Below are positions 16,658 to 26,200 of a stretch of 30,412 nt of DNA, one piece after another. The notes beneath the pieces are model-generated. The model saw only the letters and a list, made by a program, of their open reading frames with translations. It ran no database searches and was not told where the DNA came from. The first letter of the stretch is position 1. Every line of letters begins with the position of its first letter. Where the stretch lies: assembly GCA_016708925.1 (NCBI GenBank), contig JADJET010000025.1:1-30412 (forward strand). Reading direction: 5' to 3'. The position numbers and the translations under genes were made by a program. Source of the stretch: Gammaproteobacteria bacterium (GTDB lineage Bacteria; Pseudomonadota; Gammaproteobacteria; Pseudomonadales; Porticoccaceae).

Positions 16658-16685
16658 TTGGCTTCTCACAGGTGAGCCGTACACT
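16658..16685 (+). promoter_or_regulatory. candidate promoter and palindromic operator of the amidohydrolase operon
   Basis: TTGGCT (16658-16663), a 16-base spacer and TACACT (16680-16685) resemble a sigma-70 promoter ahead of the amidohydrolase genes. The spacer contains CTCAC-AG-GTGAG (16665-16676), a perfect 5-bp inverted repeat positioned as an operator would be. Confidence 0.38.
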
Positions 16686-16723
16686 GGGGAAAACTCATAA
16701 CCATAAAATCACCGGAGGCTGCC

Positions 16724-18160
16724 ATGCCTGTGCAAACGTTTCCCCCATGACCAAGGATTTTCCCAGCTTCGACTGCGACGCCCACATTGCCGAGCCGATG
16801 GAAATCTGGGAGCGCGCCGAGGAACACCTCACCCGCGCCGAACTGGCCGCGCTCAAAACCACGCTCTGGTACGACCCTGAATCGGAGCAGTTGATCGTCA
16901 ACGATACCGTCGGCGCCGGTATCCGCTCGAAGGAAGGGCGCGGCACCACCGCTGCGATCAATCTGATCTCGGTCGCCGGGCCGGGCATGAAGCACGCCAT
17001 CCAGCGCGCGTTCAACGTCCGCAATCTGCGTGCGGAGACCGCGTTGACCAAGGCGCATCGGCCTATATCGATCACCGTGGCGCCTACGATCCCAGGCGCG
17101 GCTCCAGGACATGGATGTTCAGGGCATCGACCAGGTGATGTTCATTCCCTCGGACATCGACACCTATCCCTGGCTGCGCAACGGCCTCGGCGCCACCGCC
17201 GCGTGCAAGGCCTACAACGAATGGGCCTGGGAAGGCTGCCAGGCCGACCCCGAGCGGCTGTTTTTCGCGGCGCTGCTGCCGTTGCAGGATCCGAAAGGGG
17301 CGGTGCGCGAGATCTACCGGGTCGCCGCCAAGGGCTGTCGCGTCGGCTTGGTGCGCCCGATCGATGCACTCGGCAACTACCCGCTGCAACCCAGGTTCGA
17401 TCCGCTGTGGCGGGCCATGGAAGAGACCGGCATGGTCTACGGCATGCATCCGTTTCCGGCTCTGGGCTCACTGAAGCCGCCGGGTTACAGCGAGCAGCAC
17501 TCGGCTTCCGAACTGATCAACCGTACGGTGACCTCCGCCGACATTCCGCACTCCTTCCTCACCAATGTGCAGAATTTCCAGGCCGAAGCCTCGGTGTGGG
17601 TGGTGTCGGCGCTGTTCTCCGGCCTGTTCGAGCGCTTCCCGAAACTGAAGGCCGCGGTGTTCGAGGCGTCCTCGACCTGGCTCAGCTTCGTGCTCGACGA
17701 GTGCGACAAATACTACAAGCTGTACCGCAACGAGCGCCGCTTCCCGCCGCTGAAACGCCTGCCCAGCGAGACCTTTTTCGAACACTGCATGACCGGTTTC
17801 GAGGGCGACGAGGCGCCGCCGTCGCGGCTGCCGGAGTTTTACGAGAACATCCTGACCTGGTCGTCGGATGTCTACCACCACGACGGCGACGATGTCTGGC
17901 GCGCGCTCGAAACCATGCGCGGCTGCGGCCTGTCGGCCGAACGCCAGGCCAAATTTCTCGGCGGCAACGCGCGACGCATGTACAACATCCCGGCGCCGAA
18001 GACATTCATCCGTGAGCGGGTGACCGAGATCGAGCGTCCCGACTGGTGGCCGACGGCGGACGAGATCGAGTGCGCCATGACCGCCGAGGCCAGCGTGCTG
18101 CCGCGCGCCGAACCGGTCGCGGTCAATACCTTCCAGCGCGCCGTGGGAGGGTCGAACTGA
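16724..18160 (+). CDS. amidohydrolase family protein (amidohydrolase_2/ACMSD-like), first of two (frameshifted)
   Basis: Metal-dependent TIM-barrel hydrolase/decarboxylase of the amidohydrolase_2 group, about 479 residues. Seen: FDCDAHIAEPMEIWE (the D-x-D-x-H-x-x-E-P start motif), VQGIDQVMFIPSDIDTYPWL, CKAYNEWAWEGCQADPERLF, MVYGMHPFPALG with the metal His, LFERFPKLKAAVFEAS, and LTWSSDVYHHDGDD (conserved Asp), then GGNARRMY. Start ATG 16724 has CGGAGG 5-6 bases upstream; a C is missing from the CCCCC at 16742-16746, otherwise the frame would stop. Two more breaks lie near 17055 and 17095. Ends TGA 18158-18160, overlapping the next start. Substrate unknown; relatives are often annotated in aromatic or terpenoid catabolism. 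Confidence 0.87.
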
Positions 18161-19464
18161 TGGCCACATCCAGCAAACCCGTGCCCAAGAAAGCCTTCGC
18201 CGTGTTCGACAGCGATTCCCACGTCGTGGAGCCCCGCGCGCTGTGGGAAAAATATCTTGATCCAGATTACCGGGCGCTGGGCAAATCCGCGCTGTGGCGG
18301 GAGGAGGGGCCGACAAACTCCTACCTCAAGGTCAACGGCAGGATGTTTCGCGACACCATGAACCCCAACATTCCGCGCCTCGCTATCTGGCGCCCCGGCA
18401 TCACCTGGGAGCAGGTGGGCGAACTCGACCCCGACATTCGCCACGCGCCGACGCGCGGCGCGTCCGATCCCCAGGCGCGGCTCGCCGACATGGGCGCCAT
18501 GGGTATCGACCAGACGCTGCTGTACCCGACCTGGTTTGCCGAGGGTTTTCATCTGGTGGAAGACCCCGATGTCGCCCGCGCGCTGGCGCGGGCCTACAAC
18601 GACTGGATCGCCGATTTCTGCGCGGCGGCGCCGGAGCGGCTGTTCGCGGCGGCCATGGTGCCCCTGCAAAACCTGGATTTCGCGATCGCCGAGCTGGAGC
18701 GCATCGCCACCATGCCCTGTTTTCGCGGTGCCTTCATTCGCCCCATGTTCATCGAGAACCGCTACTTCACCCATCCCTATTACGACCCGCTGTGGGGCGC
18801 GCTCGAGCGTCTCGGCATCACCGCCGCCGTGCATCCGGCGACCGGCCTGTGGAACCCGGAGTGGACCTCCCACGCCCCCTTCATCGAAAAAATGAAAGGC
18901 CGCCTGAGCCAGATGGCACTGCTGCGCGAAGCCGGTGGCGGGCCCTTCGCCGGCGGCGGCAACGGCGCCAACCTCGGCTTCAGCCCGACGGGGGAGCTGG
19001 GCCACCCGCTGGCGCCGGTGATCTCGCCCTGGCTCGACAACCACATGTTCGTCGGCGCCGCGCTGATCGGCTTCACCGTGATGCAGCGCTACCCGCGCAT
19101 GAAGGTGGTCATGGCCCACGGCAAGGCGTCCTGGATGGAGGAGGTGCTGGAAAAAATGGAAGCCTCTGCGCTGACCACGCCGCTGCTGCACAAATACCCG
19201 GTGCGCACCGACCCCGAGGAGATGTGGGAGGAGGGCGAAGTCATGCTCGGTTTCGACGCCGAGGAGCGCCTGATTCAGCGTCTGCCGGGCGATTTCGAAG
19301 CCAAGATCGTGTGGGGCTCCCACTACCCGCGCCAGGAGGCGACGACCGCCTGGGACGCCATCGCGACGCTGTCCGGCGCCGGCATCGGGCCGGCGACCAT
19401 CGCGCGCATGCTGGGCGGCAACGCCGCCAGCCAGTTCGGCATCCAGCTCAAACAATGGGTGTGA
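18160..19464 (+). CDS. amidohydrolase family protein (amidohydrolase_2), second of two
   Basis: 434 residues, intact, paralogous in architecture to the preceding enzyme: AVFDSDSHVVEPRALWEKYL, MGIDQTLLYPTWFAEGF, ARAYNDWIADFCAAAPERLFAAAMVPLQN, ITAAVHPATGLW with the metal His, and GGNAASQFGI. Start ATG 18160 overlaps the upstream stop (TGATG). Two deviations: the conserved Asp of the usual GSDYPH motif is His here (IVWGSHYPRQE, codon CAC at 19321-19323), and a long insertion with PFAGGGNGANLGF near residues 260-275 appears in place of a short loop. The two proteins probably work together or on related substrates; they could form a heteromer. Reaction unknown. Confidence 0.88.
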   Translation: MATSSKPVPKKAFAVFDSDSHVVEPRALWEKYLDPDYRALGKSALWREEGPTNSYLKVNGRMFRDTMNPNIPRLAIWRPGITWEQVGELDPDIRHAPTRGASDPQARLADMGAMGIDQTLLYPTWFAEGFHLVEDPDVARALARAYNDWIADFCAAAPERLFAAAMVPLQNLDFAIAELERIATMPCFRGAFIRPMFIENRYFTHPYYDPLWGALERLGITAAVHPATGLWNPEWTSHAPFIEKMKGRLSQMALLREAGGGPFAGGGNGANLGFSPTGELGHPLAPVISPWLDNHMFVGAALIGFTVMQRYPRMKVVMAHGKASWMEEVLEKMEASALTTPLLHKYPVRTDPEEMWEEGEVMLGFDAEERLIQRLPGDFEAKIVWGSHYPRQEATTAWDAIATLSGAGIGPATIARMLGGNAASQFGIQLKQWV

Positions 19465-19512
19465 GCGCAATCGGCACCGACCAATAATTCCTGAATACCG
19501 AGGTAATTCACC

Positions 19513-21237
19513 ATGCACGATCTCATTATCAAGGGCGGCACCGTGGTCGATGGCACCGGCGCCCCGGCCTTCACCGGCGACATCGCCATCGACAATGGCA
19601 AGATCACGGCCGTCGGCAAGATCACCGCGCGCGCGAAACAGACGCAGAATGCCGATGGCCTGCTGGTCACCCCCGGCTGGGTTGATACCCACACCCATTA
19701 CGATGGCCAGGCGGTGTGGGATCCGCTGCTCACGCCATCGGGCTGGCACGGCGTCACCACCGCGATCATGGGCAACTGCGGGGTCGGCTTCGCGCCGGTC
19801 GCCGCCCACCACCGCGACTGGATGATCGACCTGATGGAGTCGGTGGAGGACATCTCCGCCAGCGCGCTCAAGGCCGGTATCGACTGGCAGTGGGAGAGTT
19901 TTCCCGAATACCTCGACGCGCTCGACCGTGTGCCCAGGGCCGTGAATGTGGGTGCTTACCTGGGCCATTGCGCGCTGCGTACCTTCGTCATGGGTAATCG
20001 GGGCGCGCGCGACGAAGACCCGACACCGGCGGAGATCGACCGCATGGCGGCGGTGGTGCGCGAGGCGATGGCGGCCGGCGCGCTGGGGTTCTCGACCTCG
20101 CGCACCGCGATCCACCTGACCCCTAAAGGCGAGCCCATCCCCGGCACTTTCGCCAAGGAAGCCGAATTGACGGCGATCGCGCGCGCTGTGGGCGCCAATG
20201 GCCGCGGGCTGCTGGAGATCATTCCGGCGGGCGTGGAGAGCGGCGACCGCAAGGCGCAGGCCGCCGAAATGGCGCTGATGAGCCGCTTGTCCCGCGCCGG
20301 CAACTGTCCGGTGACCTATCTCACCGGACAGATCGGCAAGGATCCCGATTTGTGGCGCGAATCCTTTCGTCTTGCGGAGGAGGCCAACGCCGCTGGCGCC
20401 ACGCTGATTCCGCAGATTTCCTGCCGCCCGGTAGGGATGCTGTTCAGTTTCGAGAGCGAAAATCCTTTTGCCCGCTTCCCGAGCTTCAAGGAGATCAGGG
20501 CGCTGCCGCCCGCCGCGCGTCTGGCGGCGCTCCGCGATCCCGCCGTCAAGGCGCGCATCCTGGCCGACCGCGATCCGGCGCCCACCGCCTGGACCAATAT
20601 TTTTGCCAACCCCTGGCCGCTGACCTTCGCCCTCGGCAAACAGCCCAATTACGAGCCCGATCCCGCGCACAGCATCAAAGCGCTGGCGCTCCAGCAAGGT
20701 CGCACGCCGGCGGAGCTGGCCTACGAGATGATGCTCGAAAGCGAAGGCCGCGCCTTTCTGTTCTACGCGGCGGCCGGATTTTCCGAAGGCAATCTCGATG
20801 CGACGCGTGAAATGCTGTTGAGCCCGCTGTCGATGCTGGGCGGCAGCGACGGCGGCGCCCACTGCAATTTCATCGTCGATGCCGGCGTGCCCACCTTCAT
20901 GCTGACCCACTGGGTGCGCGACCGCAAAACCGGCCGCCTGCCGCTGGAATGGGCGGTGCGCAAGCAAACCAGACACCGCACGCCACAACGGCATCACCGA
21001 CCGCGGCGAATTGCTGCCGGGCCAGCGCGCCGACATCAACCTGATCGACTTCGCGCGGCTGTGCAGCCTGGCGCCGGAGCAGGTCAGGGATCTGCCCGCT
21101 GGCGGCACCCGCCTCATCCAGCGCGCCGAGGGCTATGTCAGCACGCTGGTGGCTGGACAGGCGATCCTGTACAACGGCGAGGACACCGGTGCGCGGCCGG
21201 GGGGGCGGCGGTACGGCTGTCGCGGATGGACCACTGA
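19513..21237 (+). CDS. N-acyl-D-amino-acid deacylase-like amidohydrolase (frameshifted near 3' end)
   Basis: Amidohydrolase_3/D-aminoacylase family enzyme, about 574 residues. MHDLIIKGGTVVDGTGAPAF opens the N-terminal beta domain; GWVDTHTHYDGQ carries the HxH metal pair; MGNCGVGFAP holds the metal-bridging Cys of D-aminoacylases; YLGHCALR; and LGGSDGGAH supplies the catalytic Asp. Start ATG 19513 follows CGAGG. The frame breaks near 20968 (after VRKQT) and again at the G run near 21202, after which VRLSRMDH ends at 21235-21237. The C-terminal GQRADINLIDF is the closing beta-domain motif. Larger than classical 480-residue D-aminoacylases, matching a longer subgroup of unknown substrate. Confidence 0.88.
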   Translation: MHDLIIKGGTVVDGTGAPAFTGDIAIDNGKITAVGKITARAKQTQNADGLLVTPGWVDTHTHYDGQAVWDPLLTPSGWHGVTTAIMGNCGVGFAPVAAHHRDWMIDLMESVEDISASALKAGIDWQWESFPEYLDALDRVPRAVNVGAYLGHCALRTFVMGNRGARDEDPTPAEIDRMAAVVREAMAAGALGFSTSRTAIHLTPKGEPIPGTFAKEAELTAIARAVGANGRGLLEIIPAGVESGDRKAQAAEMALMSRLSRAGNCPVTYLTGQIGKDPDLWRESFRLAEEANAAGATLIPQISCRPVGMLFSFESENPFARFPSFKEIRALPPAARLAALRDPAVKARILADRDPAPTAWTNIFANPWPLTFALGKQPNYEPDPAHSIKALALQQGRTPAELAYEMMLESEGRAFLFYAAAGFSEGNLDATREMLLSPLSMLGGSDGGAHCNFIVDAGVPTFMLTHWVRDRKTGRLPLEWAVRKQTRHRTPQRHHRPRRIAAGPARRHQPDRLRAAVQPGAGAGQGSARWRHPPHPARRGLCQHAGGWTGDPVQRRGHRCAAGGAAVRLSRMDH

Positions 21238-21306
21238 CTCCGTTCCTGATGCGGTTGCTGATAACGTAGCGCTACACAACTGACCGGCGTCGGGAGGAAA
21301 AACAGC

Positions 21307-21871
21307 GTGGAAGCGATTGCCGCACTGCACAACCGGGTTTCCCAGTCGGCGTTGGTCGCACCCGCGCCGGCCGGCGCCATTCTCGACAACATCAAGCGCG
21401 CCGCGTTGCGCGCACCGATCTGCCATGCTGCGACCATGGCGCTTTCTGGTGATCGAGGGCGAGCGTTTGCAGCGCCTGGGCGAGCTGTTCGTGCGCGCGC
21501 GGGAGGCGCGTGAGGGCGAGCTGTCGCCGCGCGAGCGCGAGCGCACGCTGGGCCGGCCGCTGCGGGCACCCATGGTCATCGTCGTCGTCGCCGCGTGCCG
21601 CGCCAACGCCAAGATTCCCGAGGTCGAGCACCTGCTGTCGGCCGGTGCGGCCATGCAGAACATGCTGAACGCTGCCTATGCCGAGGGCGTCGGCGCCATG
21701 TGGCGCACCGGCGACTTCGCCTACGACCCGGTGGTGAAAGCCGGGCTCGGCGTGGCGGAGACCGAGCACATCATCGGCTTTCTGTATCTGGGCACCGCCA
21801 GCGAACAGCGCCCGCGCACTCCGCCACCCGATCCGGCGCAGTTTTTTGTGTCCTGGGGGAATGACCGCTAG
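21307..21871 (+). CDS. nitroreductase family protein, YdjA-like (frameshifted)
   Basis: FMN-dependent oxidoreductase, 188 residues. GTG start at 21307 behind GGGAGG (21292-21297) gives (M)EAIAALHNRVSQSALVAPAP; one or two breaks near 21415-21425 separate this from HAMLRPWRFLVIEGE. The rest reads LRAPMVIVVVAACRANAKIPEVEH, AGAAMQNMLNAAYAEGVGAMWRTGDFAYDP (the FMN-binding helix and loop typical of YdjA) and IIGFLYLGT. Fourth gene of the apparent catabolic operon, 69 bases after the amidohydrolase. Substrate unknown. Confidence 0.87.
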
Positions 21872-21976
21872 CGCCGGTCAACACCATCTGCGCGGTCGCC
21901 GAAGCCCGATGTGGGGTGGCGAGACTGGCCATCAGGCCTGAGAAACCAATATTCAACGACAATTACGGGGTCAAAA

Positions 21977-23192
21977 ATGAGCCAGACCAACCGGGCGATG
22001 CCCATGCTGGAGGGCGTTCGCGTGCTCGACTTTACCCAATACGTTTGCCGGGCCGACGGTCACGCGCATGATGGCGGAGCTCGGGGCGGACATCATCAAG
22101 GTTGAGCAGGCACCAGGGGCGATCCGTCGCGCACCATTCCAGTGATGAAAAACCGGCGCAGTGCATGCCATTCAGCACAATCGCGGCAAGAAGAGCCTGT
22201 GCGTGGATTTTCAAACCGGAGACCACCGCGCTGCTGTTTGGTGAAGACCGTTGACATCGTGGTCGGGAATTATGGCCGGGGGTGATGGCCAAGCGCCAGC
22301 TCGGTTATATCCCACCTCAGCAAAATTCACCCAAGCTCATCATGCTCTCGGTCTCGGCTTTCGGGCGGACCGGCCGCTGGCGGACAAAGGTCAGATTCGA
22401 TCTCATTGCCCAGGCGTTTTCCGGCCTGATACACATGACCGGCGAACCGGACGGGCCGCCTCAGTTCGTCAGTATGGCGATTGCCGACGTCAATGCCGGG
22501 GTTCATGGCTTTGCCGCGCTGGGCTATGCGCTGTTTCATCGGGAACGCAGCGGACGCGGCCAGTACATCGATATCTCGATGATCGACGCGCTCTATCACA
22601 TACAGGCCAATGTGGAACTCTGCGCCAATGCCAAAACCGGTTCACCCATCCCGCTGCGGGGCGCATCATCAGGGCGCTGGCTCCCTATGGGGTGTTCAAG
22701 GGCGTCGAAGGCTGGATTGCCATCCTTGCCGGGGATTTACAATGAGCCGGGGCTGCCGCGTGCGATGGGCCAACCGCAGCTCAGCGATGATCCCCGGTTT
22801 GCCGATGTGCGCAGTCGCCCGGCATTCCCGCGAGCTGGTGACACTGGTGGAAGCCTGGATGGCGCGGCAGCAGAGCGACCAGGCGATTCTGGATGCACTG
22901 GGCGAACAGCGTGTACCCTGCGCGCCAGTCCTGTCGGTAGCGGATGTCATCAAGCACCCCTACTTCATTGCGCGGGAAATGGTGCGCAAGTGTGCCCGAT
23001 ACAGTCATTACGGGAGGCGTCACGATTGCCGGCTTTCCGATCGAAGTTTCGGGCTGCCGGGTTGCCGGTGCTGTGGACTTCCGCGCAGGGACAGGACAAC
23101 GCCGGTGCTGAAAGCCGCGCTCCGGATATTCCGATGCCCGAGGTACAGGGAGCTCGTGGAGCGAGGTGTTACTCTACGCCCGATCGTTGTAA
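21977..23192 (+). CDS. CaiB/BaiF family III CoA-transferase (many frameshifts)
   Basis: Transfers CoA between carboxylic acids. ATG 21977: MSQTNRAMPMLEGVRVLDFTQYV is the standard start (LEGVRVLDFT). Later pieces in other frames: MMAELGADIIKVEQ, LIMLSVSAFGRTG, GFDLIAQAFSGLIHMTGEPDGPPQ, and FVSMAIADVNAGVHGFAALGYALFHRE where the Asp in ADVNAG is the catalytic residue position; RGQYIDISMID; ILDALGEQRVPCAPVLSVADVIKHPYF, typical C-terminal sequence. At least six indels are needed between 22040 and 23160. The best stop is TAA 23190-23192. Fits an operon in which the preceding hydrolases supply an acid for activation, which is inference. Confidence 0.86.
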
Positions 23193-23262
23193 CCGCCCCG
23201 GCCCGACCTTGACAGCGGGTCGGGTGGTGGGTCTCCTGTCCGACCAGCGGCCCGGAGGTTGA

Positions 23263-26200
23263 TTGAGGACCGCGGCGACCATCGATTTGACCGTCCCGGC
23301 CGACTGACGCTCTGGGTCGCCGGTCTGCTGTTGTTTGCCGGCGCCCTCGCCGCGGTCCACGCCGGCATTCCGCTCACCGGCCGCCGCGGGTACCGGCTTC
23401 CGCCTGCTGCTGATCGGCCGCGCCGGCGGCATGCCGATGGCGTGTTCTGGCGCTTGCGCCATGCGGGCGGTGGCGGCGCTATTGCCCTCGCCGCGACACC
23501 GGAACTGCCGCTCTGGCAGACACCGCGGGAGTGGATCGATCTGCTGCGCTTGACGCCGCCGGGCGCCACACTGGCGTTCGCGGTCTACGGTCTGGTGGCG
23601 GTCTGTTGCCGGTGCGGCAGCACCAAGCCGCGCCAGCAGCCACCTCGCTGGTGCTGCTGGTGGCGCCACGCCCTGTTCGGCGGGCTGTTTCTGCTGGCGT
23701 CCGCGTGACCTGCTGGCATCCCTGGGGGGGTGGCTGGGTCCGGATTTGTCTCCGGCGCTGCGGTCGCTACCCGGCTGCTGGCTGGTGCTGGGCCTGTTCG
23801 GCGAGCTCGCCGTGCAGGGCTTGGGTGTCGCCGTGGACCAACGCTGGACCCATAACTGGCGCCTGCGCGCGCTGCTCTGGAGCAGTGCGCTGTGGGCGGC
23901 ACTGACGCCCCATATCGCCGATTTACTCGCCGCCGCGCTCCCGGATGGCTGCAATGGCCGCTGGGAGTGGCGAGCGGCGCTGGCGCAAAAAGCGGGCCTG
24001 TGGGGCAGACTTTTCTCATCACCGGCGCGCTGCTGGATGCCCTCAGGAGCCGGCGGCCGACGTGGCAGGCTGCCGCCGATCATTGGCGCAGCAGCGCCGA
24101 CGAGGTGCAGTCTACAGCGCACGGTTCGTAGTTCTCGTGTATGGCGCGGCGCTTGCCGGCTGGCGGTGCGGTCGCAGCCTGGATTCAGCGCGCAGCCGTT
24201 ATTGTTCAGGACGCTGCTTGGCATGCTGCTGTTTCAGCCCGCAGCCTCATCGGACCTTCGACAGCGGCCCTGGCGCTGGCCGACCGGCTCAACGCGGCCT
24301 ACCTGCGGCGAACCGGCAGATCTGCTGCCGCGGTGCCGTCGCGGGATTCGCGGTCGCCGCTCTGGTTTGGTCTGGATCGCACCGCCAGCGGCGATAGCCT
24401 GCGCTTCGCCGGTAGCGCGCTCGCCGACGCCGCGGTCTATGCCGGCGTCGGTCTGCTGGTTGATGCCCTCACCATGGTGCGCGGTCTGCGGCAGCGCCCG
24501 CAGCGCGTGTCGGTGTATCTCGTGCAAGCGGTCATGGGTGGCGTCACGGGCGGGCTGCTCGCCTGGTATTTCGACGCCGGCCAGTTGCAGGTGGTGCTGG
24601 ATCGCGTGGCCGCCTAGTAAATGATTGCCACCGATCTCGGTCTGGTCAGCAGCGGCGTCAAGCTGTTCTACGCCCAATCCCTGTCGGGGTGGCGGTGCAG
24701 TGGGCGATCGCCGCGCCCCTGTTCAGTCTCAACCTGGTACTGCTGGCAGCGCTGATCCAGCGGCGCACGGCGACTCACGCCACGCTTCAGCCGCACCGGA
24801 CTGGCCGAAGTCGGTCGCGCAGACGGGTGCGGGTGCTGCGCTGAGGGCTGTGGATGGCGCCCATCATCTCGATCTTTCTGCGCATGGCGCAGGATCCGAC
24901 CCTGGGCCACAACCAGGGATGGCGCCGTGCGCAGCCTGCTCGCCACCGGCGCAGCAAATTGCTACAACCGACGGACCTACCGCGCCTGGAGTCTCTGACC
25001 TGTTCCTCCGGTCTGATGGCCTACGACTGGTTGCGCGTGCTGATCTGGTTCGACCATATGGGGCTGCAGGTGGCGACGCTGGTCAATTTCTCCTTTGTCG
25101 GCATGGACGCCGTGAATGCGCGTCTCGCCCGGGCGCTGAGCCACGGCCCGCGCGGACAGGCGATTCCGGAGGGATTGCGCCGCTTCGCCACCTGGGCGCC
25201 GCTGCTGGTGCCGTTCTATATTCCGCGGGGCGGTGAGTGGGAGTACGTGTGGACCCGTGCCGAGGGCATGCACGGCCACGCCGGGCCGCTGCTGCCGGCA
25301 GTGCGCGATTTGGTGGGTGCCTATGTGGTCGCCGCCGTGCTGGCGATCGCGCTGGGCGCCTGGGTGCTGACGCGCGCCCGCCGCGCCGGCACCCTGCACC
25401 GGTGCGCGGTGCCCCGGCAGCGCACTTAATGGGCAATGGCCTCTACATGCTGCGTCTGGGCGAGGATGGCCGTGGCCATGCCCGGTGATCACCTGGGAGC
25501 GCGGTTGTCCGGAAATCGATCTGACCCGCCGCCCTGAGGACGACCTCGTCGCCGTGGGCGTTCTTCTACGTCAGCGAGCCCGGCCGGCCGCTACGGTCGC
25601 TGACCCGCCAGCCCACCCGGGTGCCGGGGTGCGCCATCGGGTGACCGAGATCTCGAGCACCGCGCTGTGCTATCGCGCCGACGCGGCGGCGGACCTGACC
25701 GCTTTTGCGCGCGTCAGAAGTGCCGCCGGACGGTCGGTCGAGTGCTGGACCATCACCTTCGAAAACCCCGGCAACAGTCCGCGCCGCTTGCGCCTGGCCA
25801 GCTTTCAGGAGCTGACGCTCGGTGACGCCGAAGCCGCCTCCCGCCACCCGGCGTTCAATGCCCCTGCACGTCGGCACCCGGTTTGTGGCGCCCGCCAGCC
25901 GCCTGTTGGCCTGCAACCGACTGGTGACGGACGTGCGCGGCCGGCCTGCGAGCGAAGTGGCGTTTCATGCGGTGGCGACCGACGGTCATGGCGTGCTGGC
26001 GGGTTACGAGGGCAGCCGCAACCGCTTCGGTCGGTGCCGGAAGCTTGGCGTGCCCGGACGGGCTGGCACCGGATGCGCCGCGAGGCGCCGGACGACGGAG
26101 CCTGCTGTCCACAGCTTCGATCGCACTGTCACTGACGCTGGGGTGACGGTCGCGGCCAGGCAGACCGGTGTTGCGCTGTCACCGGCTACGCAGCGGCCAG

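Noticed and set aside
18564..18585. GC-rich inverted repeat in the second amidohydrolase gene
   Set aside because: An 8-bp stem of pure G/C is expected by chance in DNA of this composition and codon usage.
17872..21117. A 1,081-codon open frame on the minus strand
   Set aside because: It runs antisense to three clearly homologous amidohydrolase genes and has the His/Arg/Gly-rich composition of a GC-driven shadow frame.
23202..23224. Stem CCCGACC/GGTCGGG after the CoA-transferase as a terminator
   Set aside because: Nine-base loop and no T run; too weak to call.
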